NCBI GenBank assembly: GCA_020161835.1
Contig: JAIUNL010000007.1
Span: 121,983-185,982, forward strand
DNA: 64,000 nucleotides
Direction of reading: 5' to 3'
Origin: Bacteroidota bacterium
Lineage (GTDB): Bacteria; Bacteroidota; JABWAT01
This document shows, in pieces, positions 9,027-17,176 of this stretch; positions within the stretch are counted from its first letter, which is position 1; each line of letters begins with the position of its first letter. Position numbers and translations under genes: made by a program. The notes beneath the pieces were generated by a model. That model had not been told where the DNA came from and made no database searches. It saw only the letters and a program-made list of their open reading frames with translations.

Positions 9027-10364
9027 ATGAAAGATCTAAAACCTTTATTTACTGACCATATTCAAAAGGTAACGGCAGCCTATACTCAGGTTATGACCGA
9101 ACTTGGCTACAACTGGCTGGTGATTCATTCCGGTTCACTCGATTATCGTTTTCAGGATGATATGAGTTTGCCTTTCAAGGTGAATGCTCATTTTAATTAT
9201 TTTGTGCCGGTTATCGACAATCCGGACTGTTTCGTCATTCTTCAGCCCGGCAAAAAACCGAAACTTCTGTTTTTTCTTGCAAGTGATTTCTGGTACATCA
9301 TGCCGGAACATCCAAAAGGGTATTGGGTGGATGCTTTTGATATCGAAATCATCGAGGATGTGAATACACTGAAATCGTTTTTACCTGCAAATATGGCGGG
9401 TGCTGCCTATATTGGTCCGTCAGGAATCCAGTTTAAATCGATGGGGATCAAACAACTTAATCCGCAGCACCTCATGAACCGGCTTCATTTCCTTCGTGCG
9501 GTAAAAACATCCTACGAACAGGAACTAATGAAGGAAGCAACCCGTGTTGCAGTGACGGGCCATATAGCAGCCAAACAGGCTTTCCATCATGGCGGATCCG
9601 AATTTGAAATCCATCTGGCGTATCTCAATGCAGTTCAGTCTATGGAAAGTGATTTGCCCTACGGAAATATCATTGCTCTGAATGAACATGGTTCGGTTTT
9701 GCATTATCAGGTTACCGATAAATCAAGAAAACCCAATCACGAACTTCATTCTTTTCTGATTGATGCCGGTGCCCAGGTTTCGGGTTATGCTGCTGATATT
9801 ACCAGAACGTATTCCTTTCTGGAAGATGAATTTGCAGAGTTGATTCACGAACTCGACAAAGAACAACTTGCAATCATCAGCCAGCTTAGAATTGGTGATC
9901 CGTATCCGCAAACCCATTTGCGGGCTCATGGTGCGGTTGCCAGACTTCTTCACGACTTTAAATTTATTGATCTGTCAACTGAATCCATCATGGATAAGAA
10001 GTTAACCTCCTTTTTCTTTCCGCACGGAATCGGGCATTTGCTCGGGATGCAGGTTCATGATGTGGCCGGTTTTTCGTCAAACCCTCAGGGCGATCTGATT
10101 GCAAAACCTGAAGGTCATCCGTTTCTTCGCCTGACAAGAACCATTCAGGAAGGATTTGTATTCACTATTGAACCGGGATTTTACTTCATTGATCCGCTTT
10201 TAAAAGATCTGAAAAACTCTGAAAACGGTAAATATGTGAACTGGAGCCGGGTTGATTCCTTCAGAAAATTCGGTGGCATCCGTATCGAGGATAATATCTG
10301 CATGACCAAATCCGGTCCCGACAACTGGACGAGAACTGAGTTTGAAAAACAGGGGCAGGCATAA
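9027..10364 (+). CDS. pepQ: Xaa-Pro dipeptidase (M24B metallopeptidase)
   Basis: This 445-residue cytoplasmic dimetal peptidase cleaves X-Pro dipeptides. The N-terminal domain has the PepQ hallmark IHSGSLDYRFQDD followed by LPFKVNAHFNYFVPV. The C-terminal pita-bread domain carries all five expected metal ligands: D246 and D257 (FLIDAGAQVSGYAADIT), H333 (FPHGIGHLLG), E382 (FTIEPGF) and E421 (IRIEDN). The length matches the E. coli enzyme (about 443). It is the last gene of the plus-strand run, and the following gap contains only repeats before a convergent gene. Confidence 0.95.
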   Translation: MKDLKPLFTDHIQKVTAAYTQVMTELGYNWLVIHSGSLDYRFQDDMSLPFKVNAHFNYFVPVIDNPDCFVILQPGKKPKLLFFLASDFWYIMPEHPKGYWVDAFDIEIIEDVNTLKSFLPANMAGAAYIGPSGIQFKSMGIKQLNPQHLMNRLHFLRAVKTSYEQELMKEATRVAVTGHIAAKQAFHHGGSEFEIHLAYLNAVQSMESDLPYGNIIALNEHGSVLHYQVTDKSRKPNHELHSFLIDAGAQVSGYAADITRTYSFLEDEFAELIHELDKEQLAIISQLRIGDPYPQTHLRAHGAVARLLHDFKFIDLSTESIMDKKLTSFFFPHGIGHLLGMQVHDVAGFSSNPQGDLIAKPEGHPFLRLTRTIQEGFVFTIEPGFYFIDPLLKDLKNSENGKYVNWSRVDSFRKFGGIRIEDNICMTKSGPDNWTRTEFEKQGQA

Positions 10365-10407
10365 GGTTTAATGTTAAATTTTAAACGTTAAAGGGTAAAT
10401 GAGATTT

Positions 10408-10449
10408 CCCCTCCTTTTCAAGGAGGGGTGTCCCGAAAGCATGCGGGAC
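10408..10449. repeat. Two adjacent small palindromes
   Basis: A perfect 9-bp stem, CCCCTCCTT (10408-10416) with AAGGAGGGG (10420-10428), has a 3-base loop. Right after it comes GTCCCG...CGGGAC (10430-10449) with an 8-base loop. There is no long T tract, so this looks like an intergenic palindromic repeat rather than a standard terminator. It lies between the converging pepQ and metzincin genes. Confidence 0.55.
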
Positions 10450-10466
10450 GGGGTGGTTTTCTCTCA

Positions 10467-10490
10467 TGTAACACCGACCTCCCAGTCGGT
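10467..10490. repeat. Palindromic repeat, TGTAACACCGACC family (single copy)
   Basis: This 24-base element starts TGTAACACCGACCTCCC and ends AGTCGGT, with arms ACCGAC/GTCGGT. It is a single unpaired member of the family also found as inverted pairs at 44005-44071 and 53765-53824. Confidence 0.7.
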
Positions 10491-10615
10491 ATTCTGGTTT
10501 TCAAACAGGATATTCAGGATATGCAGGATGAATTCTGAATGATTAAAAACTGAGTAGTAAAGGGAAAATGAATAAATAACTTTTTTTGCGCAATAACCCT
10601 ATCTCCTTTTAATAT

Positions 10616-12223
10616 TTATTTTGGATTTGCCAGTCTTTCCCAGGTATTGAACTCATCTTCAGCTAACAAAGGTTCTTCAAGTTTTCGATAAATGTAACCT
10701 TTAATAAGATGAATTTCCGCACGTTGATCTTCCATCTCCTCTGCCAGTTTGATTACTTTTAGAGCTGCTTTATATTCTTTTTGGTCATAAAGAAAATAGG
10801 AAGTTGCGATAAGTTGTAAAACCTCATCCTTGACTGTAGATTTAAAAAATGTTTTTACGGTATCAACATTTTTAAAAGCAACAGAATCAATTTCACCGTT
10901 CTCTATTAAGGTTGAAAGTGCGGATGCAAGAGTTGCACCAAAATAATAAAAGTTCTTTTTTGAATTCGAATAAGCATCAGAATATATCTCTGCAAGGAAT
11001 TTTATCCGGTTTTTGGGTGAACTTTCAGGATCCTGCGATAGTGTTGCCTGAGCAATATTTTTGTTGATTTCATCAAATTTAAGGTTCATATATTTTGTGG
11101 TTGGAAACATAATTGATTCACTGTTATTGTTGTGAACACAACCCAGGTTATGTCCGAATTCGTGGGCAACAACCAACCCTTCCTCTATCGAATTCCAATC
11201 TTTTACAGTTGGCATTGAAGGTTTTGCTCTGATTATGCAATGGTATCCTCCGATAGAACCCATTCCAAGGGCATTCTCCATATCCCAGTCAGTATCCTGA
11301 TTCACAATGTAAGTGAAGGCAATGGTATAAAGACCTTTTTTCTGCGGGAAATCTTTGATCAACCTATTGTAGGCAAGTTCAAAGGAATCGTCACAACTGT
11401 AATTCCAGGGCTCGATTGTTTTTGGAATAAGTTTAACACTTAGTTCGTTTAAAAGATGATCGTTTGCCAATAATATTCTCAGATAGATTCGGTTTTTCCA
11501 ATCAGAAAACCGAATCTGAAAGGACCGATCAACTACAATTCTAATTGGGATTTCATGAGTTGGAATGGCGTCTTCCTTTAAATCATTGTAGGGCAGTTTA
11601 TTAAACGCATTTGAAATATGGCTTGCTCCCAATACCCAGGGCGGATCTTGCCTAAAGCCATAATTCTCCTTTACGGAACTGTTTGAATACACATTTCCTT
11701 TTGAAGTTTGATCAATTGCAAATAGGGTATCCTGGTTTTGCGTTGAATGTCCGGTAATTCGGGATTTAAGTGACCCAATATTAAAACCAAAAGTATAAAA
11801 TCCGCCCAAAAAAGCCCCTTCAGCAAGGGTTTTCTTTGATGTTTCCCATTTACTATCAGCCTTTACAAACCATTCAACTCCCATTCTTCTTGCAACTGAG
11901 GCAATGCTATCCAATGAAATTTCCTGCCCCTCCCTGTAATTTGAAAATGAGGAGTGAATGGTCTTAAATAAATTGACGGTTTTATATCCCCTGCTTTTTA
12001 AATCCAATTCAAACAAATTTGTGAGTATATGATCAAATGTGGAGTCTTCTCCACCTTCAAGATAAATTCCGACAAACTTCTGTTGTGAGAACGGAAAATT
12101 GTTTTTGATTTCAATTTGCCTCATTGGAATCCATTTGGAAGTCTGGCTGTTTGTTCCACAACCAGAAAACAGGAAACCCAAAACTGCAAGTAAAGGTATT
12201 AAAATGGGAAATATATTTGTCAT
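10616..12223 (-). CDS. Lipoprotein metzincin-type zinc metalloprotease
   Basis: This 535-residue protein has a lipoprotein signal (ILIPLLAVLGFLFSGC, lipobox FSGC), so it is predicted to be membrane-anchored outside the cytoplasm. The metzincin zinc motif HEFGHNLGCVH is complete (H354, E355, H358, H364). Eight residues later comes a plausible Met-turn (SIMFP, M372). The roughly 330 residues before the zinc site do not match any pro-domain I know. The C-terminal 100 residues (for example QLIATSYFLYDQKEYKAALKVI) look like TPR-type helices. Which metzincin family it belongs to is uncertain. It lies alone downstream of the ppdK terminator. Confidence 0.75.
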   Translation of the reverse strand: MTNIFPILIPLLAVLGFLFSGCGTNSQTSKWIPMRQIEIKNNFPFSQQKFVGIYLEGGEDSTFDHILTNLFELDLKSRGYKTVNLFKTIHSSFSNYREGQEISLDSIASVARRMGVEWFVKADSKWETSKKTLAEGAFLGGFYTFGFNIGSLKSRITGHSTQNQDTLFAIDQTSKGNVYSNSSVKENYGFRQDPPWVLGASHISNAFNKLPYNDLKEDAIPTHEIPIRIVVDRSFQIRFSDWKNRIYLRILLANDHLLNELSVKLIPKTIEPWNYSCDDSFELAYNRLIKDFPQKKGLYTIAFTYIVNQDTDWDMENALGMGSIGGYHCIIRAKPSMPTVKDWNSIEEGLVVAHEFGHNLGCVHNNNSESIMFPTTKYMNLKFDEINKNIAQATLSQDPESSPKNRIKFLAEIYSDAYSNSKKNFYYFGATLASALSTLIENGEIDSVAFKNVDTVKTFFKSTVKDEVLQLIATSYFLYDQKEYKAALKVIKLAEEMEDQRAEIHLIKGYIYRKLEEPLLAEDEFNTWERLANPK

Positions 12224-12295
12224 ACTTTTTTCGGGATTTTAATAAAACATAGGTAAAGTTAGGGATCATTCATTTATTATCCAATTTCCTCCAAC

Positions 12296-12328
12296 AAAAA
12301 AGGCTGCCTTCCAGGCAGCCTTTTTTTA
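12296..12328 (-). terminator. Rho-independent terminator of ppdK
   Basis: A perfect stem AGGCTGCCT/AGGCAGCCT with loop TCC (12301-12321) is flanked by A and T runs on both sides. It can therefore terminate on either strand. It lies 23 bases beyond the ppdK stop. Confidence 0.88.
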
Positions 12329-12350
12329 TCAAACCAGAATTGAAACCTGA

Positions 12351-15074
12351 TTATTTCTTCGATTTCCGTTCCATGATTGCAGCCTGCGCAGCAGCAAGAC
12401 GGGCAATCGGGATCCGGAAGGGTGAGCAGGACACGTAGTTCAAACCAATATGATTGGCAAAAACAATACTCATCGGTTCACCGCCGTGTTCTCCGCAAAT
12501 TCCGATTTCGATGTCAGGACGTGATTTACGTCCGCCGGCAACTGCGATTTCCATCAGTTTACCAACACCGGTCTGGTCAATGGTGACGAACGGATCGTAT
12601 TCGAAAATGTTTTTCTCAATATAATAAGGTAAAAACTTTCCGGCATCATCCCGTGAAAGTCCGAGTGTGGTCTGAGTCAGGTCATTGGTTCCGAAACTGA
12701 AAAATTCAGCCGATTTGGCGATTTCGTCAGCGGTCAGGGCAGCTCTCGGAATTTCAATCATAGTACCCACTTTATAGGCAACTTCCATTCCGCGCTCGCT
12801 GAACAATTCACGTGCGATCCGGTCAACAACGGCCTTTTGGTTATTCAGCTCATTCACATTCGAAACCAGCGGAATCATAATTTCAGGATGAACAGGTCTT
12901 CCTTTGGCTTTCAGATTCAGGGCAGCTTCAAGAATTGCTCTGGCCTGCATTTCAATGATTTCAGGAAAGATAATTCCCAGGCGGCATCCGCGCATACCCA
13001 GCATGGGGTTTTCTTCGTGAAGTTCATCAATTTTCCGTTTCAGTTTGGCTGGTGCAACTTTCATTGCATTGGCAACTTCCTGGATTTTTGCTTTTTCTTT
13101 CGGAAGGAATTCATGCAGCGGCGGATCAATCGTCCGGATGATAACCGGGTAACCGTTCATCACTTCTAGAATGCCTTCAAAATCACTGCGCTGAAGTTCG
13201 AGAAGTCCGGCAAGATATTTCCGGCGTTCTTTTTCTGTACTTGAAAGCAGCATTTCTCTCACGAGGGTAATTCTTTCTTCGCCAAAGAACATGTGTTCCG
13301 TCCGGCAAAGTCCGATTCCCTGAGCACCAAATGCGATGGCCTGCTGGCATTGATCTGGCTGATCGGCGTTGGCAAAAATTTTCATAGCACGAACTTCATC
13401 CGTCCAGGCCATAATTTTTTCGTAATACTTCACATCAACAGAATCCGGCATATCCTTGCCCATCAGTACTTTTTGAATGACGTCTGACGGACGGGTTTTT
13501 AATTGACCTTCTAACACTTCACCGGTTGATCCGTCAATCGAAATGTAATGTCCCTGTTCGTAGGTTTTATCGCCGATTGTCATCGTAAACGTATGATAGT
13601 CAATGGTTACCGGGTCACAGCCAACGATACAGACTTTTCCCATCTGACGGGCAACAAGAGCAGCATGAGAAGTCATCCCGCCACGGGCAGTCAGAATTCC
13701 TTCTGCGAGACGCATTCCCTTGATATCTTCAGGTGAAGTTTCAATTCTGACCAGAATAACGGGATCGCCTTTATCAGTCCAGTGTTCAACATCTTCAGAC
13801 CGGAACACAATTCTTCCGGAAGCTGCACCAGGTCCGGCTGGCAATCCTTTTCCGAGCAGACGACCAGCTTTCGTAGCTTCTTTGACTTCCTTCGGATCAA
13901 AAGTCGGACGGAGTAATTGATTCATTTGAGTTGGTTCAATGCGCATCAGGGCTTCTTCTTTTGTAATATATCCCTGATCTACAAGATCAACAGCGATACG
14001 AAGAGCTGCCAGACCGGTTCGTTTTCCTGAACGGCATTGCAGCATGAAGAATTTACCTTTTTCGATGGTGAATTCAATATCCTGCATGTCCTTGTAGTGA
14101 TGTTCCAGAATCTGAGCTGTATCGGCAAGCTGTTTGTACATGTCTGGTGATTCAACTTCCATTTCAGAAATGTGTTTCGGCGTTCTGATACCGGCAACCA
14201 CATCTTCACCCTGAGCATTAACCAGGTATTCACCATATAACTTATTTTCACCCGTGGCAGGGCTTCTTGTAAACGCAACACCGGTTCCGCAATCTTCACC
14301 CATATTACCGTAAACCATCGCCATGACGTTTACTGCCGTTCCCCATTCTTCAGGAATGTGATAAATTTTGCGGTACTCAATGGCTCTAGGGTTCATCCAT
14401 GATCTGAAAACTGCAGAAATTGCACCCCACAACTGATCTTTCGGATCTTCTGGGAACGGTTTGCCTGTCCGTTTTTTCACAATGGCTTTGAAATCTTTTA
14501 CAATTTCTTTCAGATCTTTTGCATCAAGATCGGTATCGTTTTCAATACCTTTATCTTCTTTTTTCTTATCCAGAATTTCATCAAAGAAATTTGATTCACC
14601 GTTTTTGCCAACCCCAAGAACCACGTCTGAATACATGGCAATAAACCGGCGGTAAGAATCGTAAGCAAATCTTTCATTTCCGGTGTTTGCAATCAATCCT
14701 TTTACAGTTTCATCATTCAAACCCAGATTCAGAATGGTATCCATCATGCCGGGCATTGAAGTTCTTGCACCTGAGCGAACGGAAACCAGCAATGGGTTTT
14801 TTAAATCACCGAACTTTTTGCCCATCAGTTTTTCAACTTTTGAAAAGGCTTCGTGAACCTGATTTTCGAGGCCAAACGGGTAAGTCCAGTTGTTTTTATA
14901 AAAATGAACACAAACTTCTGTTGAAATAATAATGCCAGGAGGGACGGGAAGTTTCAGATTGGTCATTTCGCAAAGATTGGCCCCTTTACCGCCGAGCAGA
15001 TTCTTCATATCAGCGCGGCCGTCTGATTCTCCGTTTCCGAAGAAGTACACATGTTTTTTTTCACTGGCAGACAT
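12351..15074 (-). CDS. ppdK: Pyruvate, phosphate dikinase
   Basis: This cytoplasmic enzyme interconverts pyruvate, ATP and phosphate with phosphoenolpyruvate, AMP and pyrophosphate, in gluconeogenesis or PPi-dependent glycolysis. All three parts are present. The N-terminal ATP-grasp domain has KNLLGGKGANLCEM. The central swivelling domain has catalytic His470 in GGMTSHAALVARQMG. The C-terminal PEP/pyruvate barrel has the Cys near 860 in IGICGEHGGEP. I start at 15074 (MSASEKK...), which has GGAG six to eight bases upstream, giving 907 residues, normal for the family. An in-frame extension upstream to 15185 exists but looks non-coding. No regulatory kinase gene is adjacent. Confidence 0.96.
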   Translation of the reverse strand: MSASEKKHVYFFGNGESDGRADMKNLLGGKGANLCEMTNLKLPVPPGIIISTEVCVHFYKNNWTYPFGLENQVHEAFSKVEKLMGKKFGDLKNPLLVSVRSGARTSMPGMMDTILNLGLNDETVKGLIANTGNERFAYDSYRRFIAMYSDVVLGVGKNGESNFFDEILDKKKEDKGIENDTDLDAKDLKEIVKDFKAIVKKRTGKPFPEDPKDQLWGAISAVFRSWMNPRAIEYRKIYHIPEEWGTAVNVMAMVYGNMGEDCGTGVAFTRSPATGENKLYGEYLVNAQGEDVVAGIRTPKHISEMEVESPDMYKQLADTAQILEHHYKDMQDIEFTIEKGKFFMLQCRSGKRTGLAALRIAVDLVDQGYITKEEALMRIEPTQMNQLLRPTFDPKEVKEATKAGRLLGKGLPAGPGAASGRIVFRSEDVEHWTDKGDPVILVRIETSPEDIKGMRLAEGILTARGGMTSHAALVARQMGKVCIVGCDPVTIDYHTFTMTIGDKTYEQGHYISIDGSTGEVLEGQLKTRPSDVIQKVLMGKDMPDSVDVKYYEKIMAWTDEVRAMKIFANADQPDQCQQAIAFGAQGIGLCRTEHMFFGEERITLVREMLLSSTEKERRKYLAGLLELQRSDFEGILEVMNGYPVIIRTIDPPLHEFLPKEKAKIQEVANAMKVAPAKLKRKIDELHEENPMLGMRGCRLGIIFPEIIEMQARAILEAALNLKAKGRPVHPEIMIPLVSNVNELNNQKAVVDRIARELFSERGMEVAYKVGTMIEIPRAALTADEIAKSAEFFSFGTNDLTQTTLGLSRDDAGKFLPYYIEKNIFEYDPFVTIDQTGVGKLMEIAVAGGRKSRPDIEIGICGEHGGEPMSIVFANHIGLNYVSCSPFRIPIARLAAAQAAIMERKSKK

Positions 15075-15576
15075 TTTTTTCTCCATTGGTTTTTCTAATA
15101 AAAAAATCTGGTCATAATCAGGTAAAAAAATAACACATTTTATACCTGCTTTTCCGGGTTGCAGTTTAGTGAAATCGAAAAACAAAATAAATCACTACCT
15201 TCCGCTCTAATTATCTGTTAATCAGTTTCTAATGAATTATTAGGAATATCCACATGAATTTATTAATAAAAGAGTGTATTATCTTTATATTGTTTGGAAA
15301 TTCAGGCGGTTCTTCAATTTTATTAATTGAAAAACAGGTTGTCACAGTAACAACTGAAAAGCAACCTGGTTATTTGACAATTCAAGTGATCTAATCTTGT
15401 TTTAGTGAGAATGTGGGATTTTGGGCGTCATCTTGGGGTGATAAATTGGAATTTCATTAGCACGGTTGTTTAAAAACGCACAAAAATGTCAGATCAAACT
15501 TGATTTGGATTTCATTATTGGGGAATTTGAAAGGGGGCAGAGTTGACTTTTTTCCACAAGCTGATGGAGTTTCGAC
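15075..15576. other. Intergenic region between divergent ppdK and a small envelope gene
   Basis: This AT-rich gap of about 500 bases holds no open reading frame I would call. It must contain the promoters of both divergent genes, but no sigma-70 pair stood out clearly. An imperfect inverted repeat, CAGGTTGT...CAACCTG, lies near 15336-15370. Confidence 0.5.
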
Positions 15577-15933
15577 ATGATACAGGGAAAACTCATTCTC
15601 AAATTTGGACTTGCAGGGGTAGTTCTTCTTCTGGTTGTCATGTCAGTTTATTCGTTTCTGAAAACTGAATCTGATCTTGACGCCGCTCTTGAACTTGTTA
15701 ATAAATCGAGAACGGTGATTTCAGAGTCAAATCAATTACTTTCAGAACAGAAAAAAGTAATTGATGAACTCACAACAAGAAATGACGGACTTGGCCGAAA
15801 ACTTCAAACAATAGATTCCCTGAATTCAGCGATAATGAAAAAGCTTGACACTGAATTAAAAAGTGCAGATTCGGGGTTAAAACAACTCAAATCAGTAATA
15901 AATCACGCAGACGAACTCGAAATTCCGGAATGA
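15577..15933 (+). CDS. Small membrane-anchored coiled-coil protein
   Basis: This 118-residue protein has a single N-terminal transmembrane segment (FGLAGVVLLLVVMSVYSFL) followed by about 90 residues of hydrophilic heptad-type sequence. It contains SNQLLSEQKKVIDELTTRND and no cysteine. It resembles no family I can name. The layout is that of an inner-membrane anchor with a periplasmic coiled coil. It lies five bases upstream of another coiled-coil envelope protein, so the two are probably one operon and may interact. Confidence 0.6.
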   Translation: MIQGKLILKFGLAGVVLLLVVMSVYSFLKTESDLDAALELVNKSRTVISESNQLLSEQKKVIDELTTRNDGLGRKLQTIDSLNSAIMKKLDTELKSADSGLKQLKSVINHADELEIPE

Positions 15934-15938
15934 ACTAA

Positions 15939-16487
15939 ATGAAAAATACCTTTCTTCTTATATTCCTGTTTTGTTTTTCTGGACTTGTTTTCGCACAAAA
16001 AACCGCCGTATTCAAATTTCCGGCCGACCGTTTATCTGCAATAAAACCGGATATTGACACACTTTCCGGATTACAAAACAAGCCCGTTCTTTTTGAAGCA
16101 GATACCGTTTTTGTCATCAATAAAATTGGGATCAGTCAATATCTTACTGCCGTTAGTCAGGTCAGTAAAATCAGAAATTTATTGGTTCCCATTTCTGGTC
16201 TTGAAAATAATCTGACCGGTATTCGTTCGGGTGTAAATCGGCTTGATTCTGCAAATACAGATTTTTCAGAATTTCTGGTTGCTTACCAGGAGAAAAACCG
16301 GATTCAATTCCTTCAGCTTTCCCGTGAAAATTCAAATCTCACCAATCAGCTCAAAGTCCTTGATGAAAACCTTGAAAAGGCCGCCGGGATTCTTGAAAAT
16401 GAGAAATCCGGCAGAATTAAATCGAATTTACTTTGGGGTGGCGGAGGCTTGGTTTTGGGGGGAATTTTAGTTCTGGTCCTGAAATAA
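15939..16487 (+). CDS. Exported coiled-coil protein with C-terminal membrane helix
   Basis: This 182-residue protein has a signal peptide (NTFLLIFLFCFSGLVFAQ). A middle region is predicted to be coiled coil (NLTNQLKVLDENLEKAAGIL). A C-terminal glycine-rich hydrophobic helix (LLWGGGGLVLGGILVLVL) ends in a lysine. I do not recognise the family. It follows the small anchored coiled-coil gene by five bases. Both proteins have long helices and a membrane segment but at opposite ends, so a paired complex is conceivable, though unproven. Confidence 0.6.
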   Translation: MKNTFLLIFLFCFSGLVFAQKTAVFKFPADRLSAIKPDIDTLSGLQNKPVLFEADTVFVINKIGISQYLTAVSQVSKIRNLLVPISGLENNLTGIRSGVNRLDSANTDFSEFLVAYQEKNRIQFLQLSRENSNLTNQLKVLDENLEKAAGILENEKSGRIKSNLLWGGGGLVLGGILVLVLK

Positions 16488-16564
16488 ACTGAGTTAACCC
16501 GGCATCCTGTCTATTTCACAGAATAGATTGTAAACTCATCATTAAGTTTAGTAAATTGGTGGAT

Positions 16565-16647
16565 TCAGAAGTCAGAAGTCAGAAGTCAGAAGTCAGAAGT
16601 CAGAAGTCAGAAGTCAGAAGTCAGAAGTCAGAAGTCAGAAGTCAGAA
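16565..16647. repeat. Perfect heptamer tandem array (TCAGAAG)
   Basis: Eleven uninterrupted copies of TCAGAAG are followed by a six-base partial copy. There are no sequence differences between units. The array lies in the 267-base gap between the coiled-coil gene and the EVE-domain gene. In another phase the unit reads AGTCAGA, matching the AGTNNNA pattern of other arrays in the window. Perfect units suggest recent expansion by slippage. Confidence 0.97.
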
Positions 16648-16754
16648 AATTATAGACCTGAAATTTAGATACATCAATTCAAAATTTAAACCTCAAAATT
16701 AAAAATTCGTTTTTCTTTCCATTTAACCTTCAAAATTAAAATTGAACCTTCTCC

Positions 16755-17162
16755 ATGAACCATTGGCTTGTCAAATCTGAACCCTTCAAATATTCCTGGA
16801 CAAAATTTTTAAAAGATGGCAATGCCGTTTGGGACGGAGTCAGAAATTATCAGGCACGAAACAACCTGAAGGCCATGAAAACTGATGATCTGGTTCTGTT
16901 TTACCACAGCAATGAAGGAATGGAAGTTGTTGGTGTTGCCAAAGTTGTCAAAGAATTTTATCAGGATCCAACTACTGATAATCCAAACTGGGTTGTAGTT
17001 GAACTGGCTCCGGTTGAAGCACTTCAAAAACCCGTTTCCCTTGCTGAAATCAAGTCACATCCGCAATTAAGTGAAATTGCCCTTGTGCGTCAGGGCAGAC
17101 TGTCGGTCATGCCGCTCAGAGATTTTGAATTTGACATCATCCTTACTCTTTCCCGTTTATAA
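16755..17162 (+). CDS. EVE-domain protein
   Basis: This 135-residue protein consists entirely of an EVE domain, a PUA/YTH-like fold. It begins MNHWLVKSEPFKYSW and contains the family segment WDGVRNYQARNNLKAMK and then DDLVLFYHSNEG. EVE domains in bacteria are thought to bind modified bases in DNA or RNA; the ligand here is not known. It ends 14 bases before the glycosidase gene but is functionally unrelated to it. The heptamer array lies about 110 bases upstream. Length and motifs are normal for the family. Confidence 0.9.
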   Translation: MNHWLVKSEPFKYSWTKFLKDGNAVWDGVRNYQARNNLKAMKTDDLVLFYHSNEGMEVVGVAKVVKEFYQDPTTDNPNWVVVELAPVEALQKPVSLAEIKSHPQLSEIALVRQGRLSVMPLRDFEFDIILTLSRL

Positions 17163-17176
17163 TCTGGAGTTGTACC

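Noticed and set aside
12377..14929. Several open frames on the plus strand across ppdK
   Set aside because: They are shadows of the strongly conserved ppdK on the minus strand and show no signal peptides, motifs or ribosome sites of their own.
16565..16647. Possible CRISPR array
   Set aside because: Units are 7 bases with no spacers, and no cas gene is present. It is a simple tandem repeat.
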